Shown in pieces: positions 35,353 through 42,423 of a stretch of DNA of 64,000 nt. Source of the DNA: an uncultured Pelagibacteraceae bacterium (GTDB lineage: Bacteria > Pseudomonadota > Alphaproteobacteria > Pelagibacterales > Pelagibacteraceae); assembly GCA_902599995.1 (NCBI GenBank), contig CACKHN010000004.1:55353-119352 (forward strand), written 5' to 3'. The notes beneath the pieces are model-generated. The model was not told the origin of the DNA and did not search any database. It saw nothing but the letters and a program-made list of their open reading frames with translations. A program made the position numbers and the translations under genes. How positions within the stretch are numbered: the first letter of the stretch is position 1; the number at the start of each line of letters is the position of its first letter.

Positions 35353-35809
35353 AAAAATTATAGTCATTTTATCTTTAACAACTTTTATTTATTCATGTTC
35401 ATCCAATCCTTACAACGTTAGCAAGGATGATGCACAAGTAGTTTTAAATACAGATACTGGAAAAATAATAGATGTTGTCCCAGTTAAAATTAAAGGAGAT
35501 CCATCAGAAATAGCAGCAACTATTGGTGGCTTAATCGGAGGCATAGCTGGACAAGATGTTGGTAGTGGAAAGGGACAAGAAATCGCTGTTATTGTAGGAT
35601 CAACAATTGGAGGTGTTGCAGGATATTATTCAACTGTGAAACTTGGTGAGCATAATGGCTTTCAATATACTATTAAAATAAATGGAGAAACAAAACCTAT
35701 TGGATTAGTTCAAGGTGCCGACAAAGAAAAAAAAGCAATATTTAAAATAGGAGATAAAGTTAGTATTGTTTATGGTGAACAAGTTAGAGTTCTTCCCTTA
35801 GATAATTAA
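35339..35809 (+). CDS. lipoprotein with glycine-zipper, SlyB/17-kDa antigen-like
   Basis: A 156-residue lipoprotein: hydrophobic leader and lipobox FIYSC (cysteine 20). The central part has two glycine-zipper stretches (IGGLIGGIAGQDVGSGKG and VGSTIGGVAGYYS) resembling the Rickettsia 17-kDa surface antigen/SlyB outer-membrane lipoprotein family, followed by a small beta-strand-rich end with VSIVYGEQVRVLP. It overlaps the preceding gene by 14 nt, so both are translated together. The role may be in envelope integrity. Confidence 0.75.
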   Translation: MAIIKKIIVILSLTTFIYSCSSNPYNVSKDDAQVVLNTDTGKIIDVVPVKIKGDPSEIAATIGGLIGGIAGQDVGSGKGQEIAVIVGSTIGGVAGYYSTVKLGEHNGFQYTIKINGETKPIGLVQGADKEKKAIFKIGDKVSIVYGEQVRVLPLDN

Positions 35810-35810
35810 A

Positions 35811-35858
35811 ATGAAAAAACTTTTAGGGATCGTGGTTCTGGGTTTTGTTATAGGATAA
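35811..35858 (+). pseudogene. orphan leader copy, truncated after 15 codons
   Basis: ATG at 35811 begins the leader MKKLLGIVVLGFVIG and then hits TAA at 35856-35858. At the DNA level it is nearly identical to the leader of the gene at 32988 (ATGAAAAAACTTTTAGGGAT). No mature protein follows, so it is either a leftover from a lost cargo gene or a leader peptide by itself. Confidence 0.7.
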
Positions 35859-36010
35859 TATGGGAGAACTTGGACATAACTTGGACATAGAGAGATAAAA
35901 TAAAAAAATTTTACTTATTAGACTTGTTCAATTATAAATATTAGCATAAACACTCATGAAATTCATTAATGCCCTCGTGGTGAAATTGGTAGACACAAAG
36001 GACTTAAAAT
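35811..36010 (+). repeat. module copy B: leader, 11-bp doublet and intact tRNA-Leu 5' half
   Basis: This copy pairs with 34473-34667. It has the leader remnant, the ACTTGGACAT doublet at 35868 and 35879, the GAGATAAAATAAAAAAA block, CTTGTTCAATTATAAATATT and CACTCATGAAATTCATTAATGC, leading directly into the functional tRNA-Leu. The conserved 100 bp before the tRNA probably contains its promoter. Confidence 0.8.
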
Positions 36011-36056
36011 CCTTGCCGCTTGCGGAGTGCCAGTTCGAGTCTGGCCGAGGGCACCA
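35971..36056 (+). tRNA. tRNA-Leu (anticodon UAA)
   Basis: A complete cloverleaf: GCCCTCG acceptor pairing with CGAGGGC, D arm with GGTAGAC, anticodon loop CTTAAAA (TAA), a long variable arm typical of leucine tRNAs, T arm with GTTCGAGTC, and encoded CCA at 36054-36056. nadK begins 5 nt downstream. Confidence 0.95.
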
Positions 36057-36060
36057 TTAA

Positions 36061-36831
36061 GTGAGTAAACCTCAAATAATTTCTGATAAAAATAAAAAAT
36101 CTTTAAAAATTAAAAATATACTATCCAAAAAGATTGAAGCTACTGAATTTAAAAAATCAAATCTTGTAATTGTCATTGGTGGCGATGGTTTTATGCTTCA
36201 AACACTTAAAAAAAATAAGAGTTCTAAAAAGCAATTTTATGGAATTAATTCAGGAAATTATGGTTTTCTAATGAATATATTTTCTTCAAAAAATATTATT
36301 AAAAATTTAACAAAAGCTAATATGATTTCAATTTCTCCTTTAGAAATGACAGTTAAAAACAAGAATAATAAATCAAAAAAATCAATAGCTATTAATGAAG
36401 TATCTGTTCTTCGACAAAGCAGGCAGGCTGCTTCGTTATCAATTAAACAAGGTTCAAGGCTAATAATCAAAAACCTAGTTTCTGATGGAGTTTTAGTGTC
36501 AACACCTGCAGGCAGCACTGCTTACAATTTATCAGTGCACGGTCCTATATTAAGTTTGAATTCAAAAAAATTATCAATTTCTCCAATAAGCCCATTTAGA
36601 CCAAGAAGATGGAAAGGAAAAATTGTTAATGATAAATCAAAAATTACTATCACTAATTTAAACCCAGTTAAAAGGCCCATAAGTGCGGTTGCTGATAATC
36701 TAGAAGTAAGAAATGCGAAGTCGATTACCGTTAAAACTAATAACAAAATTAAGTTTAATTTGCTTTATGACAAAAATCGAAGCTTACAAAAAAAAATTAA
36801 AGTTGAGCAATTAAGAAGAGAAACAAATTAA
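36061..36831 (+). CDS. nadK: NAD kinase
   Basis: The 256-residue protein phosphorylates NAD to NADP. It shows the GGDG motif at residues 40-43 (IVIGGDGFML), GINSGNYGFL at 61-70 and the second signature VSTPAGSTAYN at 146-156. The start is GTG at 36061, 5 nt after the tRNA-Leu CCA. The length is typical of bacterial NadK without extra domains. Two micro-ORFs follow directly. Confidence 0.95.
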   Translation: MSKPQIISDKNKKSLKIKNILSKKIEATEFKKSNLVIVIGGDGFMLQTLKKNKSSKKQFYGINSGNYGFLMNIFSSKNIIKNLTKANMISISPLEMTVKNKNNKSKKSIAINEVSVLRQSRQAASLSIKQGSRLIIKNLVSDGVLVSTPAGSTAYNLSVHGPILSLNSKKLSISPISPFRPRRWKGKIVNDKSKITITNLNPVKRPISAVADNLEVRNAKSITVKTNNKIKFNLLYDKNRSLQKKIKVEQLRRETN

Positions 36832-36966
36832 ATGAAATATAAACTAAATTTAGTATATTTTAAAATGATAACTTTAGATGAAGCTCCTAAGTTAATTGTT
36901 GTGAGTGTTGAACCAAAACAAGTTATTAATGAAGTTAATCTTCAAACAGTTGTTAAAAAAACTTAA
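36832..36966 (+). CDS. 44-residue micro-ORF, hypothetical
   Basis: ATG at 36832 immediately follows the nadK stop and opens 44 codons, with a short valine-rich second half (LIVVSVEPKQVINEVN). There is no signal or membrane segment and no recognised family. The tight coupling to nadK (ATG directly after the stop) is the main reason to list it. Confidence 0.4.
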   Translation: MKYKLNLVYFKMITLDEAPKLIVVSVEPKQVINEVNLQTVVKKT

Positions 36967-36968
36967 TC

Positions 36969-37106
36969 ATGAAAAAAATCAATCCAATTCTATTAATAGC
37001 ATTAGTTTTGATTGGTGGTTTTTTTGCATTTAAAATAATGTCTTTTTTGGGTTGCTATGTTCGTCTTGAAGATGCAGATAAGTGCTTGAAGCTTACTGCT
37101 TGGTAA
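36969..37106 (+). CDS. 45-residue single-pass membrane micro-ORF, hypothetical
   Basis: ATG at 36969, 2 nt after the previous micro-ORF, opens 45 codons. It has one membrane-spanning segment (about residues 5-24) and a short tail with two cysteines in the order C-YVRLEDADKC, which could form a disulfide in the periplasm. It ends 7 nt before the 3' end of the convergent tRNA-Thr. Confidence 0.5.
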   Translation: MKKINPILLIALVLIGGFFAFKIMSFLGCYVRLEDADKCLKLTAW

Positions 37107-37113
37107 AATTTAA

Positions 37114-37189
37114 TGGTGCCCCCGCACGGACTCGAACCGCGGACCTATTGATTACAAATCAATTGCTCTACCAACTGAGCTACAAGGGC
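37114..37189 (-). tRNA. tRNA-Thr (anticodon UGU)
   Basis: Read on the minus strand: acceptor GCCCTTG pairing with CGGGGGC, D arm GCTCAGTTGGTAGAGC, anticodon loop TTTGTAA, T loop GTTCGAGTC, encoded CCA (complement at 37114-37116). It sits downstream of rlmB on the same strand. Confidence 0.95.
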
Positions 37190-37222
37190 ATGCGCAATAA
37201 TTATTAATTATTTATATAATAA

Positions 37223-37966
37223 TCAACTCTTTTTTTTTAAATAACTTAAATGATGAAACACAATAGCAGCGCTATTTGAGATATTTAAACTTTCAATATC
37301 TTTGTTCATATTAATTTTAACAAAGAAATCAGTATATTTACTGGTATGTTGTCTCATACCAAAACCTTCTGAACCAAATAGTAAAATATTATTTCCATCC
37401 CATTTTATGTCTGTAAAATCTTTTTCACCTCTCGAATCAAATCCATAAACCCAAAAATTTTTTTCTCTTAAATTTTTTAGTGTCGAGTTAATATTAGAAA
37501 CTTTAAATATATTTAAATATTCCATACATCCACTTGCAGATTTATACATCAATTTACTATCACTTGGAAAATGTCTTTCTTTTATTATTAATCCATCAAT
37601 TTTAAATGATGCTGCGCTTCTAATTAAAGAACCAATATTTCTTGGATCTGATACTTCATCTAAGCACACAAATGTGAGATTATTTTTGTCTTTTATAAAT
37701 CGTTTAAGATCGGGTTGATCTAGATGTTCTACCTCAGCGACATAACCATTGTGCATTAACTGTTCTTTAGAGGAATATTTGTCTAATTCTTTTTTTGATT
37801 TAAAATAAACTTTTACATCCTCTAGAAGATTTTTATTTTGATTTTTTCTATGAATATTTTTTTTGGCTTCTTCAGTTAAAAAAACTCTTAAAACCCTTCT
37901 TTTTGGGTTTCGTAGAGCCTCTATAACTGCATGTTGACCAACTATAAAAAAAGAGGATTTGTTCAT
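37223..37966 (-). CDS. rlmB: 23S rRNA (guanosine-2'-O-)-methyltransferase RlmB-type
   Basis: A 247-residue SPOUT enzyme of the TrmH/RlmB branch. The N-terminal substrate-binding part starts GQHAVIEALRNPKRRV, and the SAM-binding knot shows DEVSDPRNIGSLIRSA (motif 1), LLFGSEGFGMR (motif 2) and SLNISNSAAIVFHHL (motif 3). RlmB methylates G2251 of 23S rRNA. The ATG at 37966 is preceded by a 129-bp gap to the divergent tRNA-Tyr. TrmH-group enzymes of other specificity are possible, but the length and the N-terminal domain fit RlmB. Confidence 0.88.
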   Translation of the reverse strand: MNKSSFFIVGQHAVIEALRNPKRRVLRVFLTEEAKKNIHRKNQNKNLLEDVKVYFKSKKELDKYSSKEQLMHNGYVAEVEHLDQPDLKRFIKDKNNLTFVCLDEVSDPRNIGSLIRSAASFKIDGLIIKERHFPSDSKLMYKSASGCMEYLNIFKVSNINSTLKNLREKNFWVYGFDSRGEKDFTDIKWDGNNILLFGSEGFGMRQHTSKYTDFFVKINMNKDIESLNISNSAAIVFHHLSYLKKKS

Positions 37967-38020
37967 AAATTATCATAAGTTTTACACGTTTTTTTTAACA
38001 TTTGCCTATTAAATCACGTG

Positions 38021-38048
38021 TTGCATTTGCATAAATAAAATATATAAA
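38021..38048 (+). promoter_or_regulatory. candidate promoter of the tRNA-Tyr/Gly-tuf unit
   Basis: TTGCAT at 38021-38026 and TATAAA at 38043-38048 are 16 bp apart, 48 bp before the first tRNA base. It would serve tRNA-Tyr, tRNA-Gly and tuf as one unit, since only short spacers follow. It was identified by eye. Confidence 0.45.
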
Positions 38049-38095
38049 ACGCATGTTGTTTAAAGCTTTATTGAACAGGGGACACTTCCCCATAA

Positions 38096-38181
38096 GGAGG
38101 GGTTCCAGAGCGGTCAAATGGGGCGGGCTGTAAACCCGTTGACTTCGGTCTTCGAAAGTTCGAATCTTTCCCCCTCCACCA
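38096..38181 (+). tRNA. tRNA-Tyr (anticodon GUA)
   Basis: Acceptor GGAGGGG pairs with CCCCTCC, the anticodon GTA lies in GGCTGTAAACC, and a long variable arm typical of tyrosine tRNA is present, with a T arm containing GTTCGAATC and encoded CCA. It lies upstream of tRNA-Gly and tuf, the arrangement also found in E. coli beside tufB. Confidence 0.95.
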
Positions 38182-38227
38182 TTCAGTAGAATTTTAAGTG
38201 GCAATGGAGTGTTACTCTTGGGGTTGT

Positions 38228-38301
38228 GCGGGTGTAGTTCAATGGTAGAACGCTAGCCTTCCAAGCTGGATGTAAGGGTTCGATTCCCTTTACCCGCTCC
38301 A
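38228..38301 (+). tRNA. tRNA-Gly (anticodon UCC)
   Basis: Acceptor GCGGGTG pairs with TACCCGC, the D arm is GTTCAATGGTAGAAC, the anticodon loop is CTTCCAA (TCC), the T loop is GTTCGATTC and CCA is encoded at 38299-38301. It is followed by tuf after 43 bp. Confidence 0.95.
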
Positions 38302-38344
38302 AGAAAAAATTAGTAATGAAACAAATAAACTGAGGTAAAAAGTA

Positions 38345-39535
38345 ATGTCAAAAGAAAAATTTGTAAGAAATAAACCCCACTGTAACATTGGGACTATTGG
38401 TCATGTCGATCATGGTAAAACAACTCTTACTGCTGCAATCACAAATGTATTAGCACAAGCAGGTGGTGGAACTGCAGTCGCTTATGATCAAATTGATAAA
38501 GCACCAGAGGAAAAAGAAAGAGGCATAACAATTTCAACTGCTCACGTTGAGTATGAAACTGAAAAAAGACATTATGCTCACGTAGATTGTCCAGGACATG
38601 CTGATTATGTTAAAAATATGATTACAGGTGCAGCTCAAATGGATGGTGCGATTTTAGTAGTAAATGCTGCAGACGGTCCAATGCCACAAACTAGAGAACA
38701 TATTCTTTTAGGTAGACAAGTTGGTATCCCAGCAATTGTTGTTTATCTTAATAAAGTTGATCAAGTTGATGATAAAGAAATGATTGAACTTGTAGAAGAA
38801 GAAATTAAAGAGCTTTTAACTTCTTATAAATATCCTGGTGATAAAACACCAATCGTTAAAGGGTCTGCTTTGGCGGCTGTTGAAGGAAGAGATGATGAAA
38901 TTGGAAAAAATTCAATTTTAGAATTAATGAAAGCTGTTGATGAACACATTCCACAACCAGCTAGAGAGGTTGATAAACCTTTCTTGATGCCAGTTGAGGA
39001 TGTGTTTTCAATTTCTGGAAGAGGAACAGTTGCAACTGGAAGAGTTGAGTCGGGTGTGATTAAAACTGGTGAGGAAGTTGAAATAGTTGGAATAAGAGAG
39101 ACTAAAAAATCAGTTTGTACTGGTGTCGAAATGTTTAGAAAGCTTTTAGATTCTGGTGAGGCTGGAGATAATGTAGGAATTTTATTGAGAGGTATAGAAA
39201 GAACCGACATTGAGAGAGGACAAGTTCTTTGTAAGCCTGGTTCAATTACTCCCCATACTAAATTTGAAGCTCAAGCTTATGTGCTTAAAAAAGATGAAGG
39301 TGGTAGACATACCCCTTTCTTTACTAAGTACAGACCGCAATTTTATTTTAGAACAACAGATGTAACTGGTGAGGTAGAATTGCCGGCTGGAACAGAAATG
39401 GTTATGCCAGGTGATGATGCTAAATTTACAGTGAAATTAATTACACCAATCGCAATGGCTGAAAAACTAAATTTTGCTATTCGTGAAGGAGGAAGAACTG
39501 TTGGAGCAGGAGTAGTAACAAAAATTATAGAGTAA
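38345..39535 (+). CDS. tuf: elongation factor Tu
   Basis: A 396-residue EF-Tu that carries aminoacyl-tRNA to the ribosome. GTP-binding motifs are the P-loop GHVDHGKT at 19-26, DCPGHADYV (G3), NKVD (G4) and the SAL-type G5 in KGSALAAV. The switch region EKERGITI is intact. A GAGG Shine-Dalgarno-like site precedes the ATG. It lies in the tRNA-Tyr-Gly-tuf-tRNA-Trp-secE order and is the only tuf in the window; the usual second position after fusA is empty. Confidence 0.99.
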   Translation: MSKEKFVRNKPHCNIGTIGHVDHGKTTLTAAITNVLAQAGGGTAVAYDQIDKAPEEKERGITISTAHVEYETEKRHYAHVDCPGHADYVKNMITGAAQMDGAILVVNAADGPMPQTREHILLGRQVGIPAIVVYLNKVDQVDDKEMIELVEEEIKELLTSYKYPGDKTPIVKGSALAAVEGRDDEIGKNSILELMKAVDEHIPQPAREVDKPFLMPVEDVFSISGRGTVATGRVESGVIKTGEEVEIVGIRETKKSVCTGVEMFRKLLDSGEAGDNVGILLRGIERTDIERGQVLCKPGSITPHTKFEAQAYVLKKDEGGRHTPFFTKYRPQFYFRTTDVTGEVELPAGTEMVMPGDDAKFTVKLITPIAMAEKLNFAIREGGRTVGAGVVTKIIE

Positions 39536-39545
39536 CTCTATAAAT

Positions 39546-39621
39546 AGGAGTGTAGCTCAATTGGTAGAGCGCCGGTCTCCAAAACCGGAGGCTGAGGGTT
39601 CGAGTCCCTCCGCTCCTGCCA
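39546..39621 (+). tRNA. tRNA-Trp (anticodon CCA)
   Basis: Acceptor AGGAGTG pairs with CGCTCCT, the D arm is GCTCAATTGGTAGAGC, the anticodon loop CTCCAAA holds CCA, the T loop is GTTCGAGTC and the terminal CCA is encoded at 39619-39621. It lies between tuf and secE, as in many Alphaproteobacteria. Confidence 0.95.
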
Positions 39622-39637
39622 ATTAGAGCATAAAAGT

Positions 39638-39829
39638 ATGAGAAACCCGATTAAATTTATTCAAGAAGTAAAACAAGAGGCATTCAAAGTTACTTGGCCA
39701 ACTTGGAAAGAGACTTTACAGGGTGCCTTAATGGTATTTGCTATGGCAGTGGTGATGTCTCTGTTTTTTTTACTTTTAGATCAGGTTTTAAAATTTTTCT
39801 TAGAACTTTTACTTAAAGTGAGCATTTAA
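39638..39829 (+). CDS. secE: preprotein translocase subunit SecE
   Basis: A 63-residue single-span SecE. The N-terminal FIQEVKQEAFKVTWPTWKET motif is the family signature, followed by one membrane segment (about 28-50). It stabilises SecY in the SecYEG channel. The stop overlaps the nusG start by one base. It is shorter than the three-span E. coli form, as is usual in Alphaproteobacteria. Confidence 0.95.
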   Translation: MRNPIKFIQEVKQEAFKVTWPTWKETLQGALMVFAMAVVMSLFFLLLDQVLKFFLELLLKVSI

Positions 39830-40359
39830 TGAAAAATTGGTACATTGTTCAGTCTCATTCTAGTTTTGAAAATAAAGTTGCCTCCCTTATTAAAGAGGAA
39901 GCAGATAAAGCAAAAATTAGTGAAAAATTTGAGGAAATAGTAGTCCCAACACATGATGTAACTGAAGTAAAAAGAGGTAAAAGAATTCAAAGAAAAAAGA
40001 AATACTTTCCTGGATATGTATTAATTAAGAGTGAAATGGATAATAATATATATCATATGATAAAGAGCATAAAAAGAGTTAGTGGTTTCCTTGGCACAAA
40101 AGGTATTCCAGTTCCTGTCTCAGACAAGGAAGTAGAAAAGATTTTAGGTCAGATAAAAGATGGTGTGGCTCAGCCAAAATCTGGTATAGAATACAGTGTT
40201 GGTGAAAAAGTTCAAGTTGTTGACGGTCCTTTTGCTTCATTTAGTGGAATGATTGAGGAAATAGATGAAGAAAAGTCTAGACTTAAGGTGTCAGTATCTA
40301 TATTTGGACGACCAACACCGGTAGATTTAGAATATAACCAAATTGAGAAAGCAAGTTAA
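39829..40359 (+). CDS. nusG: transcription termination/antitermination protein NusG
   Basis: A 176-residue NusG with an N-terminal NGN domain ([35 protein letters not shown]) and a C-terminal KOW domain ([23 protein letters not shown]). It binds RNA polymerase and couples to Rho or S10. The size is normal. It follows secE with a one-base overlap and precedes rplK with one shared base. Confidence 0.97.
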   Translation: MKNWYIVQSHSSFENKVASLIKEEADKAKISEKFEEIVVPTHDVTEVKRGKRIQRKKKYFPGYVLIKSEMDNNIYHMIKSIKRVSGFLGTKGIPVPVSDKEVEKILGQIKDGVAQPKSGIEYSVGEKVQVVDGPFASFSGMIEEIDEEKSRLKVSVSIFGRPTPVDLEYNQIEKAS

Positions 40360-40784
40360 TGGCAAAAGAAATTAGTGGATTTATAAAATTACAAATTAAA
40401 GGTGGTCAAGCTAACCCAGCTCCGCCAGTAGGTCCTGCTTTAGGTCAAAGGGGTGTTAACATCATGGAATTTTGTAAAGCTTTCAATGACAAAACTAAAT
40501 CAATGGCTGGTAAGCCAGTTCCTGTTGAAATCACAGTATACAAAGATAAAAAATTTGATTTTAAGATAAAATCACCTCCTGCATCTTATTATATTAAAGA
40601 AGCAGTTAAACTTAAAGGTGGATCAAAAGAACCTGGAAGAAATATTGTTGCCTCTATTTCAAAAAAACAGCTAGAAGATATTGCAAAAGAAAAAATGAAT
40701 GATCTTAATGCTCACGATATCAATGAAGCAATAAAAATTATAGCAGGATCAGCAAGATCAATGGGCATAGAGGTAAAAGAATAA
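40359..40784 (+). CDS. rplK: 50S ribosomal protein L11
   Basis: A 141-residue L11 that forms part of the GTPase-associated region of 23S rRNA. Family marks: [22 protein letters not shown] at the start, the [13 protein letters not shown] loop and a C-terminal RNA-binding domain with [10 protein letters not shown]. It is one base from nusG and rplA on each side, giving a continuous message. Confidence 0.98.
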   Translation: MAKEISGFIKLQIKGGQANPAPPVGPALGQRGVNIMEFCKAFNDKTKSMAGKPVPVEITVYKDKKFDFKIKSPPASYYIKEAVKLKGGSKEPGRNIVASISKKQLEDIAKEKMNDLNAHDINEAIKIIAGSARSMGIEVKE

Positions 40785-41473
40785 TGCCTTCAAAAAGATT
40801 TAAAAAGTTACCAGAAAAAACAAAGGATCTCAGTGCTGAGATTTTTGAAAAATTAATACCTGAGCTTAAAAAAAATTGTACTACCAAATTTGATGAGTCT
40901 TTAGATTTAAGTTTTCAAATAAACAACAAACAAAAGAAAAGTGAAGTTAATATTAGAACAGTTGTAAATTTACCAGGCGGTACAGGTAAAAAAGTAAAAG
41001 TTGCTGTTGTTTGTGAAGACAATAAATCTCAAGAAGCAAAAGATGCTGGGGCAGATATTGTTGGTAGTGATGAATTTGTTGAAAAAATTAAAAGTGGTGA
41101 ATTAAATTTTGAAAAATTAATATGTACTCCTAGTATGATGGTTAAGCTTTCAAAATTAGGTAAAGTTTTAGGACCAAAAGGATTAATGCCAAATCCAAAG
41201 CTTGGTTCTGTGTCTGATAATATTAAAGAGGCTGTAATGAACGCAAAATCAGGTCAGGTTGAAATAAGAAACGATAAAGATGGTAATATTGGTGTAAGCG
41301 TTGGTAAAAAATCTTTCAGTGACGAGCAATTAATGAAAAATTACAACGCTATATTAGAGACTTTAGAAAAAGAAAAATCAAACAATACTTTAAAAGGAGA
41401 TTTGATAAAAAATGTTTTTGCAACATCAACAATGGGTGTTTCTTATAAAGTTAAATTAGGTAAGTCGATTTAG
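40784..41473 (+). CDS. rplA: 50S ribosomal protein L1
   Basis: A 229-residue L1, the stalk-base protein that binds 23S rRNA and acts as a translational regulator of its own operon. Visible marks are RTVVNLPGGTGKKVKVAVV, the MVKLSKLGKVLGPKGLMPNPK motif, which is the family signature, and GQVEIRNDKDGNIGVSVGKKSF. The following rplJ starts 2 nt after its stop. Confidence 0.98.
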   Translation: MPSKRFKKLPEKTKDLSAEIFEKLIPELKKNCTTKFDESLDLSFQINNKQKKSEVNIRTVVNLPGGTGKKVKVAVVCEDNKSQEAKDAGADIVGSDEFVEKIKSGELNFEKLICTPSMMVKLSKLGKVLGPKGLMPNPKLGSVSDNIKEAVMNAKSGQVEIRNDKDGNIGVSVGKKSFSDEQLMKNYNAILETLEKEKSNNTLKGDLIKNVFATSTMGVSYKVKLGKSI

Positions 41474-41475
41474 TT

Positions 41476-41997
41476 ATGATGAATAAAGAGCAAAAGAAAA
41501 ATTATATTGAAGAAATGAGTAAAAAATTTGAGAACAGCAAAGCTGTTATGGTTACTCATTATCAAGGTTTAACAATGGATCAATTAGACGATTTAAGATC
41601 AAAAATGAGAGAACATGGAATTGTATTTAAAGTCACAAAAAATAGAATTACCAAACTTGCTTTAGAAAAAACCAAGTGCAAAGATTTGACCGATTTGTTT
41701 ACTGGTCCAACAGCTGTTGCTTTTGGTGAAGATCCAATTATATCAGCAAGGATTCTCTCAAAATTTGCTAAAGATAATGAAAATTTAAAATTAATTGGCG
41801 GCATAATGGATAATGAAGTCCTAGATCAGGCTGGTGTCCAAAATGTAGCAAGTTTACCTACTTTAGATGAAGCTAGGGCAAATATTGTAGGTATTTTAAA
41901 CGCACCCGCATCTAAATTAATTAGCATTTTGCTTGCACATTCGGAAAAAATGAGTAGTTTGACCGCAGAAAATTCTGAAACACAACCCAAAGAGTAA
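41476..41997 (+). CDS. rplJ: 50S ribosomal protein L10
   Basis: A 173-residue L10, anchor of the L7/L12 stalk. Typical segments are [30 protein letters not shown] and [15 protein letters not shown]. Two ATG codons stand together (41476 and 41479), so the exact start is uncertain by one codon. The C-terminal helix ends before the rplL start 5 nt later, with no room for the usual long L10 leader between rplA and rplJ. Confidence 0.97.
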   Translation: MMNKEQKKNYIEEMSKKFENSKAVMVTHYQGLTMDQLDDLRSKMREHGIVFKVTKNRITKLALEKTKCKDLTDLFTGPTAVAFGEDPIISARILSKFAKDNENLKLIGGIMDNEVLDQAGVQNVASLPTLDEARANIVGILNAPASKLISILLAHSEKMSSLTAENSETQPKE

Positions 41998-42002
41998 TTG
42001 AT

Positions 42003-42368
42003 ATGCCTGACCTTAACAAAATTATTGAAGATCTTTCAAGTTTAACAGTTGCAGAAGCAGCTGAACTTTCAAAACAATTAGAAGAAAAATGGGGTGTAAC
42101 TCCAATGGCCGCACCAGCTCCAGCAGCAGCAGGTGGCGCAGCACCAGCAGAAGAAAAAGATGATTTTACTATTATGCTTGTTTCTGCAGGTGATAAAAAA
42201 ATTAACGTCATTAAAGAAGTAAGAGCAGCTACTTCATTAGGATTAAAAGAAGCTAAAGATCTAGTAGAGGGAGCACCAAAAGAAGTGAAATCTGGTGTGA
42301 ACAAAAAAGAAGCTGAGGAGATCAAAGCGAAGTTAGAAGCTGCAGGCGCTAAAGTAGAACTTAAATAA
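42003..42368 (+). CDS. rplL: 50S ribosomal protein L7/L12
   Basis: A 121-residue L12. It shows the N-terminal dimer domain ([20 protein letters not shown]-type), the flexible Ala/Pro hinge around residues 36-50 and the C-terminal domain with [24 protein letters not shown], which recruits GTPase factors. It is followed by a strong hairpin before rpoB. Confidence 0.98.
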   Translation: MPDLNKIIEDLSSLTVAEAAELSKQLEEKWGVTPMAAPAPAAAGGAAPAEEKDDFTIMLVSAGDKKINVIKEVRAATSLGLKEAKDLVEGAPKEVKSGVNKKEAEEIKAKLEAAGAKVELK

Positions 42369-42387
42369 ATTAATAAGAAAGAATTCA

Positions 42388-42412
42388 AATACTGATTTTT
42401 TTGATCAGTATT
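42388..42412 (+). terminator. hairpin between rplL and rpoB, possible attenuator/processing site
   Basis: AATACTGAT (42388-42396) pairs perfectly with ATCAGTATT (42404-42412) around a T-rich 7-nt loop. There is no T tract after the stem, so it is more like the partial attenuator and RNase III site found between rplL and rpoB in other bacteria than a full terminator. Confidence 0.6.
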
Positions 42413-42423
42413 AATAAATATAG

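Noticed and set aside
32800-36058. CRISPR array or prophage explanation for the repeats
   Set aside because: Repeats are few, of different types and not evenly spaced with unique spacers, and no Cas, integrase or virion gene is present in the window.
38824-39210. Long antisense frame (128 residues) inside tuf
   Set aside because: It lies wholly within a highly conserved gene and has no start signal or family match.
41921-42388. 155-residue antisense frame across rplL
   Set aside because: It is a product of the Ala-rich codon pattern of rplL on the other strand; no support otherwise.
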